Positions 18,961-27,022 of a stretch of 54,017 nt of DNA are shown here, piece by piece; within the stretch, counting starts at the first letter, position 1, and every line of letters begins with the position of its first letter. A program made the translations under genes and the position numbers. Where the stretch lies: contig CAINXS010000067.1 of the NCBI GenBank assembly GCA_903854995.1, forward strand, positions 1-54,017, read 5' to 3'. The notes beneath the pieces are model-generated. The model was not told the origin of the DNA, searched no databases, and saw only the letters and a list, made by a program, of their open reading frames with translations. The stretch is from Candidatus Moraniibacteriota bacterium. Lineage in GTDB: Bacteria > Patescibacteriota > Minisyncoccia > Moranbacterales > UBA1568.

Positions 18961-19000
18961 GGCACCGCGCGCTTATTGCGTCGCGGTGCCGATTTTTTTT
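18961..19000 (+). terminator. Intrinsic terminator of the small-ORF transcript
   Basis: GGCACCGCG...CGCGGTGCC followed by gatttttttt. Confidence 0.92.
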
Positions 19001-19165
19001 GTAGAGGCCGTGCCGAATTTTCGGCTAGAAATAGGCATGAAATGTTTTGCAGATTACCGAGCGTCGTTTTGTACACCGAAATCCGAAACGAATTCTGGCA
19101 CGGTGAATGGAACAGGTTTCCGGCGGGCAATTCGCGATTCCTACTGATGGCGGGTTGTCACATCT

Positions 19166-19642
19166 CTATTCTCCCGTCGTTTTCATCGACGGGTTTTCCG
19201 GATAGTTTTCCTTTTCCAGGGTTTCAAAAAGGAAGAGAATCTTTTCGTATTTTTCCTTGACGCGATCCATATATTCGTCATCGGGATGTTCCGGCAGGCC
19301 GACCTGTTCCGACGGACGTTCGGAGCCTTCTTGCGCGGCTTTTTCGGGAGCGGACGGGAAGACGACCGATTCGAATTCTTCGATCGCTAACTTCACTTTC
19401 TCGGACGTTCCCTCCGGGAACTTTGTCGCTTTCGCACTCACAAAGAGGTCGCGTATCCGTTTTTCGGCCTCCCCCCTGTGGCTCGGGTCGTCAACGGATG
19501 CCGCCCGTATCGCCATGACGATATGGCTGAGGCAGTGCCGGATTTTTCCCTCGTCGCCCGTCCCCCGGGCCAGCTCTTTACGGTACTCTTTGAGGGCATC
19601 CTGCACCTTCGGATTTAGAAAGTGAGGGGATTCTGTTGGCAT
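19166..19642 (-). CDS. hypothetical protein
   Basis: 158-aa charged ORF in a region with no competing ORF. Confidence 0.6.
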   Translation of the reverse strand: MPTESPHFLNPKVQDALKEYRKELARGTGDEGKIRHCLSHIVMAIRAASVDDPSHRGEAEKRIRDLFVSAKATKFPEGTSEKVKLAIEEFESVVFPSAPEKAAQEGSERPSEQVGLPEHPDDEYMDRVKEKYEKILFLFETLEKENYPENPSMKTTGE

Positions 19643-20011
19643 AGGAGTTGCATTATGGATGCATATCCTTCATGTTCTCTCATTTTCGAGAAAAAATAAA
19701 GCCTCCGTCGCGACTTCGGATGATGATGGTCCGACGTCTCACCGATTCTGACCGTAGCCGGTCCCGAAACCTCTCCGTTTTCTCATGCGGCGTGATGATG
19801 CCGAGACGGACTGGCGAAGCGGCGTAGCGCATCGGATCGGATTATGGCGACAGGCGACGATATCGGAAAGCGAAATTCGGAACCGGCGAGCGGATTCTCA
19901 TCATCCGATCTTCGGAATGTCTCTTCCGGCATTGTGCACCATGGTCGTTTCGGGGTATACTATTTCCCATAAGCAGGATTTTCGCTGGGAAGGAATTCCC
20001 CGGTTGTCTGT

Positions 20012-21292
20012 ATGCCGAAAACGGAAAATTATCTCGGAATCGACATCGGTTCGGCGCATGTACGCGCGGTCATGGCGCAGGAAATAGCCGGCGAGGAGTC
20101 CTTGCGTGTTCTTGGCGCCGTCTCCATGCCGTCGGAAGGCATGCGTCGCGGAAGCGTCATCGACGCGTCCGCGGTCGCCGGTGCCGTCGCAAAGGCGGTG
20201 TCGCATGCGGAGCGCATGTCGGGCGTCACGTCCGATGTCGTAGGCGTAGGTATTTCCGGAACGGATATCTTCTGTCAGAAAACGCTCGGAGTCATCGCCG
20301 TCAGCCGTCCCGACGGCGAGGTCGCCGAAGAGGACGTGGAACGCGCGATGGCGGAAGTCGAGGCGCGCGTCATGCTTCCCTCGAATCGGGAAGTGTTGCA
20401 CGTCATCCCGAAAAGTTATCGGCTCGACGACCAGAAAGACATCAAGGATCCGATCGGCATGCGCGGTGTGCGGCTCGAGGCCGAGGCGTTCGTCGTCGGC
20501 ACGAGCATGAACCAGATGAAGGGCATCGGACGCATACTCGACCAGGTCGGTATCCGGCCGGATTTCCACGCCGTGGAGCCGCTTGCCGCCGCCGAAGCGG
20601 TGCTTAATCCGAAGCAGAAAGAGCTTGGTGTCGTGCTGGTCGACATCGGTGGAAGCACGACGTCGGTCACGGTGTACGAGGAGGGGGAGCTGGTTCACCT
20701 CGCGACACTGCCGGTCGGCGGAGCGCACGTCACGAACGACATCGCGATAGGACTTCGCGCGTCCATTGACACCGCGGAACAGGTGAAGCTCCAATACGGC
20801 ACGGCACTTCCGGATACCGTCGGAAAACGCGAGGAAATCGACCTTTCCAGTTTCGATTCCCATGAGACGGAATCCGTCTCGCGACATCATGTCGCCGAAA
20901 TCATCGAGGCTCGGATGGATGAACTCCTGCGTTTCGTCAATTCCGAACTCGCGAAGTGCGGGCGGGAAGGATTGCTGCCGGCGGGGGTGGTGCTTACCGG
21001 AGGCGGTGCATTGCTGCCGGGAGCCGTCGAGTTGGCGAAGGATATCCTCCGATTGCCATCGCATGTCGGATATCCGAAGCCGCTCGGAGGGATCCTCGAC
21101 CAGGTGGACAGTCCGGACTTCGCGACCGCCGTCGGGCTCGTTTTACTGGCGCGGGAGCGGAGGAAGTCCCACGGGAACATCGCGGGTATAGGGTTCCTGG
21201 CAGAGGGTGCGAAACGGGCCGTTCCGGATTGGATGCTTTCGGTCGGAAACAAAACGAAGGACTGGCTCCGGAAGTTTCTCCCGCTCGACTGA
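20012..21292 (+). CDS. ftsA: Cell division protein FtsA
   Basis: YLGIDIGSAHVRAVMAQ, VLVDIGGSTTSVTVYEEG, GVVLTGGGALLPGAVELAKD; precedes ftsZ. Confidence 0.95.
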   Translation: MPKTENYLGIDIGSAHVRAVMAQEIAGEESLRVLGAVSMPSEGMRRGSVIDASAVAGAVAKAVSHAERMSGVTSDVVGVGISGTDIFCQKTLGVIAVSRPDGEVAEEDVERAMAEVEARVMLPSNREVLHVIPKSYRLDDQKDIKDPIGMRGVRLEAEAFVVGTSMNQMKGIGRILDQVGIRPDFHAVEPLAAAEAVLNPKQKELGVVLVDIGGSTTSVTVYEEGELVHLATLPVGGAHVTNDIAIGLRASIDTAEQVKLQYGTALPDTVGKREEIDLSSFDSHETESVSRHHVAEIIEARMDELLRFVNSELAKCGREGLLPAGVVLTGGGALLPGAVELAKDILRLPSHVGYPKPLGGILDQVDSPDFATAVGLVLLARERRKSHGNIAGIGFLAEGAKRAVPDWMLSVGNKTKDWLRKFLPLD

Positions 21293-21332
21293 AAACAGAC
21301 AGAAAAATGCGACAAAAACGGAAAAAATCCGC

Positions 21333-21362
21333 TTGACACACGCTTTTTCCGCGTGCTAAAGT
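21333..21362 (+). promoter_or_regulatory. ftsZ promoter with a palindrome in its spacer
   Basis: TTGACA-18 nt-TAAAGT; spacer contains CACGC-tttttcc-GCGTG. Confidence 0.75.
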
Positions 21363-21423
21363 AGGACTTCGAAAACAAAAGCCGGGTGAAACCTTTCGAT
21401 TATCCTTTTAGCACCCCTTCCGT

Positions 21424-22689
21424 ATGGCTGAAATCAAACCCGACATCGAAACATTCGCCAAGATTAAAGTCGTTGGCGTCGGTGGGGCCGGCGGCAATGC
21501 CGTCTCCAGGATGATCGACTCCAAGATTAAGGGAGTCGAGTTCGTGGTAATCAATACCGATGCGCAGGCACTTCATAATTCGAAGGCGGCCGAGAAGGTG
21601 CATATCGGAAAGAACCTGACGAAAGGACTCGGGGCGGGAATGAATCCGGAAATCGGCCGGCAGGCCGCGGAGGAGAACCGCGACGAGATACAGGAAGTGC
21701 TCAAGGGTGCGGACATGGTGTTCGTCGCGTGCGGACTCGGAGGCGGGACCGGTTCCGGGGCGGCGCCGATCGTCGCTGAGACGGCGAAGGAACTCGGCGC
21801 GCTGACCATCGGAATCGTGACGAAGCCGTTCACCTTCGAAGGTGCGCAGCGTCGGGCGATAGGTGAGGAGGCCCTCTCGAACCTTCGTGACCGCGTCGAT
21901 TCGCTCATCACCATCCCGAATGACAAGCTGCTTTCCATCATCGACAAGAAGACCTCGCTCATCAACGCGTTCCGCATCGTCGATGACGTGCTCCGCCAGG
22001 GTGTTCAGGGCATCTCGGACCTCATCACGAAGCCGGGTATCGTGAACGTCGATTTCGCGGACGTACGCACCATCATGGAGGACAGCGGCAGCGCTCTCAT
22101 GGGTATCGGTATCGCCTCCGGAGAAAACCGTGCCGAGGAGGCGGCGCGTGCGGCCATCAACAGCCCGTTGCTCGAGCTTTCCATCGACGGGGCGAAGGGA
22201 GTCCTCATAAATATTTCCGGTTCCGCGGATCTCGGCATGCTCGAGATCAACGAGGCGGCGAACATCATTACCGAAAGCATCGATCCGAACGCGAAGGTCA
22301 TCTTCGGGGCCGTCGTCGACGATCAGGTCCACAAGGGAGACATCCAGATTACGGTGGTCGCGACCGGATTCGACGCGGGCCGCGTACGCGAACGCAACCC
22401 GGTCGGTTTCATCTCCCGGGCGGCCTCCGCTCCCGCTCCCGCAGTCGCGGCGCCCTCGCGATCCGTCGTCGAGCCGGAACCGGCGAAGTCTGCCGAGCAG
22501 GAAGAAGAGGATATCTTTTCGCGGAGTGCCTTCGAAAGCACCCGGCGCATGGTTGAAAAGCCGGCGATGATCATCGAGGAGAAGATTCAGCCGACTCAGG
22601 CTCCGCTTCGTTCCGAGACGAAAGAGTTTGCCGAGGAGGGAGACGACCTTGAGATACCGGCCTTCATACGTCGTAAGATGAAGAAATAA
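21424..22689 (+). CDS. ftsZ: Cell division protein FtsZ
   Basis: VVGVGGAGGNAVSRMID, FVACGLGGGTGSGAAPIVAE, C-terminal IPAFIRRKMKK. Confidence 0.98.
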   Translation: MAEIKPDIETFAKIKVVGVGGAGGNAVSRMIDSKIKGVEFVVINTDAQALHNSKAAEKVHIGKNLTKGLGAGMNPEIGRQAAEENRDEIQEVLKGADMVFVACGLGGGTGSGAAPIVAETAKELGALTIGIVTKPFTFEGAQRRAIGEEALSNLRDRVDSLITIPNDKLLSIIDKKTSLINAFRIVDDVLRQGVQGISDLITKPGIVNVDFADVRTIMEDSGSALMGIGIASGENRAEEAARAAINSPLLELSIDGAKGVLINISGSADLGMLEINEAANIITESIDPNAKVIFGAVVDDQVHKGDIQITVVATGFDAGRVRERNPVGFISRAASAPAPAVAAPSRSVVEPEPAKSAEQEEEDIFSRSAFESTRRMVEKPAMIIEEKIQPTQAPLRSETKEFAEEGDDLEIPAFIRRKMKK

Positions 22690-22710
22690 TCCCGGACGTT
22701 CCATCGTACT

Positions 22711-22747
22711 GAAAGGAGGGTGCCGGGCGCCCTCCTTTCCTTTTTTG
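22711..22747 (+). terminator. Intrinsic terminator after ftsZ
   Basis: GAAAGGAGGG...CCCTCCTTTCcttttttg. Confidence 0.85.
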
Positions 22748-22797
22748 CGGGATGTGGTAGATTGTTCTCGAGAGGGGTTTTTTGATGCCTGAATCGT

Positions 22798-23244
22798 ATG
22801 AGGTGCCCGTTCTGCGGCCATGATGAGACCAAGGTCGTCGATTCGCGCGAGACGAAGGAAGGACGCGCGATACGGCGGAGGCGCGAGTGCGAAAAGTGCT
22901 CGGGCCGGTTCAGCACGTACGAGGAGGCGGAAACGATGGGTATATCCGTCGTGAAAAAGGACGGTCGCAAGGAGGAATACGATCGCAAGAAGATCGAGGT
23001 CGGGCTCAGGCGCGCGCTCGAGAAGCGGCCGGGGAACGAGGAGAAGGCTGAGAAAATTCTCGAGGAAATCGAATACGAGCTGCATGCGAGGCGCGAGCCC
23101 GAGGTCTCCAGCAAGGAAATCGGTAACATGGTGCTCGAAAAGCTCCGAGCCGTGGATGAGGTCGCCTATCTCCGGTTCGTGAGCGTATACAAATCCTTCG
23201 GTTCCGTGAAAAGCTTCAAGAAGGCGATCGAGAACCTCGAGTAA
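22798..23244 (+). CDS. nrdR: Transcriptional repressor NrdR
   Basis: MRCPFCGHDETKVVDSRETKEGRAIRRRRECEKCSGRFSTYE. Confidence 0.98.
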   Translation: MRCPFCGHDETKVVDSRETKEGRAIRRRRECEKCSGRFSTYEEAETMGISVVKKDGRKEEYDRKKIEVGLRRALEKRPGNEEKAEKILEEIEYELHARREPEVSSKEIGNMVLEKLRAVDEVAYLRFVSVYKSFGSVKSFKKAIENLE

Positions 23245-23257
23245 CGTGATTGTTCCC

Positions 23258-23284
23258 AAACCCCGGATCAGCCGGGGTTTTTGT
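23258..23284 (+). terminator. Intrinsic terminator after nrdR
   Basis: AAACCCCGGatcaGCCGGGGTTTTTG. Confidence 0.8.
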
Positions 23285-23340
23285 TATTCGGAAAAAGAGA
23301 AAATGCCGTGTCGTCCGGAATTCGCGATCCGATTCCTCCT

Positions 23341-24918
23341 ATGTCGGATGTGACATCCCTGTTGCGTCGTTCTTTCCCGGCGGTGATTCCGGGTGTTTTT
23401 ATCGGGTCGCTGTTTCCCTCGTGGTCGCCGGTCGTTCCATTGCTCGCAGTCGCGACTGGTGTGGCGATCGTCATGGTATGGCCTCGACGGAAAGGAGTGC
23501 TCATCTGTTCATGTCTTTTCGCCTGTTCCCTCGGTATCTTCCTGTCTGGGGAACGGGAAGCGGCGTGGGACAAGTCTCGCCCTTCGGGACGCGTGAACGG
23601 AACGGCCACGATCGTGAGAAATCCGGAGTCCGACGACAACGGGCGGGCAGCGGTGTTCCGATTCGATTCATGTTCTGACGGCCCGGTTTGTCCTCGGGAG
23701 CTTGTCATGGGAACGTTTCCGATACGGTCCGGCGTCCTTTACGGGGATACCGGGAGTCTGACGTGCGCGCTGGAGACTCCGGATGAGGAATGGCGCATGT
23801 ATTACGCGAAAGACGGGATCGCATACAGGTGTCGGATCTCGTCGTGGGAAAAGACGGGATCACGTTATGTCGTGCGTCGGGCGCTTTTCGGATTTTCCGG
23901 GGCGTTTCAGGAGGCGCTCTCGCAGGCGCTCACCGAGCCGGAGGCCGGACTCGCCGCCGGATTGCTCATCGGGGGAAGCAAGCAGCTTCCGGATTCGGTC
24001 GTCGCGGATTTCCGGTCCGCCGGGCTTTCTCATATCGTCGCCGTTTCCGGATACAACATTTCCATCATTGCCGCGTGTTTCCTGCTTCTCGGAGTCGTGT
24101 GTCTCCTGCCTCGACCGAAAGCTGCCGTCTTCTCGCTTTTCGCGACGGCCGCGTTCGTGATCATTTCCGGGGCCCCGGCGTCCGCAGTCCGAGCGTTCGG
24201 GATGTCGTCCGTCCTGGTTTCGGCCGGGTGGTTCGGCCGGCGGTATGCGTCGGTTCAGGCGATCGTCCTCGTCGCCTCCCTCATGCTTCTGTGGAATCCG
24301 CTTCTGCTTCGTCATGATATCGGTTTCCTTTTGTCGTTCGCCGCGACGGTCGGTATCGCACTCACGTCGCCGCTTATCGGTCGGGTTGTCAAACGTGTTT
24401 CGTTCGGCGGATTCTTCGTCGAGGCCGCCCTGCTTACGTTCTCCGCGAACCTGTTCGTCATGCCGGTCATTTTCGCGAACTTCGGAACGTTTTCTCCCGT
24501 TTCCTTCCTGGCGAACGCCGTCATCCTGCCGCTCGTGCCGTATGCGATGCTGCTCTCGGCCATTACCGGGGCCGCCGGCCTGGCGTCGCCGTTTCTGGGA
24601 AACCTGTTCGCATTCCCGGCATACGCGACAATACGACCGATCATCCTCGGTACGGAATATATGGCCGTCCTTTCGAGAAGGGTGATGATCCGCGCGGAAT
24701 TCGGGTGGGCGTCGTCGTTCGTCTGGTATCTGTCGCTTTGGGTGGCGCTTCGATTCTCTTATCTTGCGATGAGGTATCGCGGAGGGTATCCTGGAGCAGG
24801 GCCGTCCTTTTCAGGTATGCTTGCGTTCCTGAAGACGGAATCGTTGTCGTCGATCTCGCGTTTCGTGAAAGCGGAATCGAAGGCGACTGATCCAGACGGA
24901 TCGTCGGGTACGGAGTGA
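23341..24918 (+). CDS. comEC: ComEC/Rec2 competence domain protein
   Basis: AGLLIGGSKQLPDSVVADFRSAGLSHIVAVSGYNISII; multi-TM; start uncertain. Confidence 0.88.
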   Translation: MSDVTSLLRRSFPAVIPGVFIGSLFPSWSPVVPLLAVATGVAIVMVWPRRKGVLICSCLFACSLGIFLSGEREAAWDKSRPSGRVNGTATIVRNPESDDNGRAAVFRFDSCSDGPVCPRELVMGTFPIRSGVLYGDTGSLTCALETPDEEWRMYYAKDGIAYRCRISSWEKTGSRYVVRRALFGFSGAFQEALSQALTEPEAGLAAGLLIGGSKQLPDSVVADFRSAGLSHIVAVSGYNISIIAACFLLLGVVCLLPRPKAAVFSLFATAAFVIISGAPASAVRAFGMSSVLVSAGWFGRRYASVQAIVLVASLMLLWNPLLLRHDIGFLLSFAATVGIALTSPLIGRVVKRVSFGGFFVEAALLTFSANLFVMPVIFANFGTFSPVSFLANAVILPLVPYAMLLSAITGAAGLASPFLGNLFAFPAYATIRPIILGTEYMAVLSRRVMIRAEFGWASSFVWYLSLWVALRFSYLAMRYRGGYPGAGPSFSGMLAFLKTESLSSISRFVKAESKATDPDGSSGTE

Positions 24919-24937
24919 TCGTACTTTTCGCACATGT

Positions 24938-25798
24938 ATGGGCAAGCTTTTCTTTCGATTCCTGTTCATCATCCTCATCCTTTCCGCGTTCGTCGGCGGA
25001 GTGTTCTCCCTTTGGGCGTGGCAAAATGCCCGGGAGACCAGGGTCGTCTTTCTCGACGTGGAGCAAGGGGACGCGGTTCTCATCTCACAGGGTGGGAATC
25101 AGATACTGATCGATGGCGGCCGGAGCGGCAAACTCCTTCTTTCCCGGTTATCGAGATATGTCCCGTTCTGGGATCGGACCATCGAGACGGTCGTCATGAC
25201 ACATCCCGATGCGGACCATATCGGCGGACTGCCGGATCTGATCGGAAACTATCGGGTACGTGAGTTCGTGTCGACCGGAGCCGTCTCGTCTTCGGAAATA
25301 TTCAAGCTGCTTCAGGACAGGCTGAATGCCGGTTCGGACCTTCCGGAACGGGTCGACGCGAAAGAGGGACTCTCCCTTTCGTTACCCGAAGGCGGCGTGC
25401 TGCGCGTGCTGTATCCGCGTGGCGATCTTTCGGATGCGACCGAATCGAACGAGGGGAGCGTAGTCTCGCGGTTTTCATACGGAGAGACGGATTTCCTCTC
25501 GGCCGGAGATCTTCCGAGGGAGGAGTCGTTCCTTCCGAACGTTCCCGAGACCGAAATTCTCAAACTGTCCCATCATGGTTCGAAATATTCTTCAAGTGAG
25601 AAATTTCTCTCCCTGGTCAGACCGAAGGAAGCGGTTATTTCGGTCGGAAAAAATTCCTACGGCCATCCGTCGCCGGAAGTCATTTCCAGGGTCTCGTCGG
25701 TTGGAGCGTCGATCCGCCGGACCGATATGTCCGGTGATATTTCTTATCGTTGCTCGACGGCGCTTAAAGGATGTGTCTTTTCCGGTTCGACGAGGTGA
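24938..25798 (+). CDS. ComEC-type metallo-beta-lactamase-fold protein, separate ORF
   Basis: VVFLDVEQGDAVLISQGGNQILIDGG, VVMTHPDADHIGGL, ILKLSHHGSKYSSSE. Confidence 0.9.
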   Translation: MGKLFFRFLFIILILSAFVGGVFSLWAWQNARETRVVFLDVEQGDAVLISQGGNQILIDGGRSGKLLLSRLSRYVPFWDRTIETVVMTHPDADHIGGLPDLIGNYRVREFVSTGAVSSSEIFKLLQDRLNAGSDLPERVDAKEGLSLSLPEGGVLRVLYPRGDLSDATESNEGSVVSRFSYGETDFLSAGDLPREESFLPNVPETEILKLSHHGSKYSSSEKFLSLVRPKEAVISVGKNSYGHPSPEVISRVSSVGASIRRTDMSGDISYRCSTALKGCVFSGSTR

Positions 25799-25860
25799 TT
25801 TATTGCCTTGAATCGGCTTTCATGATATCAATGGAAGGAATGTATCCTTATCACGACGTT

Positions 25861-26475
25861 ATGGAGAATACACATCCGAAGAAAGAACGGACGCTGGTCA
25901 TTATCAAGCCGGACGGCGTCCAGCGGTCGCTCATCGGTGAGATCGTCCGCCGGTATGAGCGGACCGGACTCAAGCTTGTGGCCACGAAGATGCTCATACC
26001 GACTTCGGAGATGGCAACCGAGCATTATATGGTTGGCGGCGAGGAATGGCTTGAGGCCGTCGGAGAAAAAGCCGCGGCGGCGTATGCGAAGAAAGGTCAG
26101 AAATCACCCTTCTCCACGTACCGTGAGAACGGACTTGCGATTCTGAAGGCGAACGCGACGTATCTTTCCGCCGGACCGGTCGTTGCCATGGTCTGGGAGG
26201 GGAACGGTGCTATCGGGGTCGTACGCAAGATTACCGGATCGACCGAGCCGATGTCGAGTGACGTAGGAACTATCAGAGGGGACTTCACCGTTGATTCGTA
26301 TCAGATTTCCGACGTCGACAGCAGGTCGATCCGGAACCTTATCCATGCGTCCGGCAATGCCGAGGAGGCGGAGAAGGAAATCCCGATCTGGTTCAAGGAG
26401 AACGAGCTTCTGAATTATCGGCACCTGAACGAGGCAATCCTGTATGACGTAAACCTGGACGGCATACTGGAATAG
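25861..26475 (+). CDS. ndk: Nucleoside diphosphate kinase with internal insertion
   Basis: RTLVIIKPDGVQRSLIGEIVRRYERTGLKLVATKM...RNLIHASGNAEEAEKEI. Confidence 0.93.
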   Translation: MENTHPKKERTLVIIKPDGVQRSLIGEIVRRYERTGLKLVATKMLIPTSEMATEHYMVGGEEWLEAVGEKAAAAYAKKGQKSPFSTYRENGLAILKANATYLSAGPVVAMVWEGNGAIGVVRKITGSTEPMSSDVGTIRGDFTVDSYQISDVDSRSIRNLIHASGNAEEAEKEIPIWFKENELLNYRHLNEAILYDVNLDGILE

Positions 26476-26623
26476 TCCAAGTCACAAGTCTGAAAGTCGA
26501 AAGTCAAAGAAAGGAGTCATTTTGTTAACGGGTTCACGAGTTACGAAGAAACAGAAGAATAAGTCGAAAGCATGTCTTGTAATCGCATCCCGCGATTATA
26601 CGGGGCGGGGGAGAGGATGATTC

Positions 26624-26668
26624 GCCCTGCATGCGCAGGGCTTCGTCCCGTGCCGTACGGCACGGGAC
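26624..26668. repeat. Double-hairpin element A
   Basis: GCCCTGC-ATGC-GCAGGGC and GTCCCGTGCC-GTAC-GGCACGGGAC. Confidence 0.85.
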
Positions 26669-26670
26669 TC

Positions 26671-26738
26671 CGGGCCGTCGTATAGTGGTAGTACGCGTCC
26701 ATGGGGGTGAAACATGAATGATTTCATGTTCACGGGCG
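26671..26738 (+). other. tRNA-like 5' half (acceptor strand, D-arm, anticodon arm) with 27-nt hairpin in the anticodon loop
   Basis: CGGGCCG TC GTATAGTGGTAGTAC G CGTCC ATGGGG [gtgaaacatgaatgatttcatgttcac] GGGCG; D-arm identical to the tRNA at 26856. Confidence 0.55.
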
Positions 26739-26798
26739 TTTCCACTCCGAGGTTTCCGAGGCAAGAAATGAAACGTTCTGGAGCATGTGGTCCGGGTT

Positions 26799-26836
26799 CG
26801 TCCGGCATTCGCCGGACGCCCCGCGTATGCGGGGCG
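26799..26836. repeat. Double-hairpin element B
   Basis: CGTCCGGC-ATTC-GCCGGACG and CGCCCCGC-GTAT-GCGGGGCG; flanks gggttcg|attcc resemble a T-loop. Confidence 0.85.
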
Positions 26837-26855
26837 ATTCCAAGCAGACAGTGAA

Positions 26856-26926
26856 CGGGCTGTAGTATAGTGGTAGTACGCATGCATGGGGTGCATGTAG
26901 TTCGGGTTCGATTCCCGACAGCCCGA
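26856..26926 (+). tRNA. tRNA-Pro (anticodon GGG)
   Basis: CGGGCTG TA GTATAGTGGTAGTAC G CATGC ATGGGGT GCATG ... TCGGG TTCGATT CCCGA CAGCCCG A; folds as cloverleaf; no encoded CCA. Confidence 0.9.
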
Positions 26927-27022
26927 CAGAAGAAACGGGCCCGGCGGTAGCCGGGGCCGTTTTCGTATTCCGCTTCCGTCCGCGCCCGCTTCGCGGTATA
27001 CTGATACTGAAAATACATCTTC

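Noticed and set aside
21400-23259. 619-aa minus-strand ORF
   Set aside because: Antisense to ftsZ and nrdR; low-complexity R/D/E-rich shadow translation.
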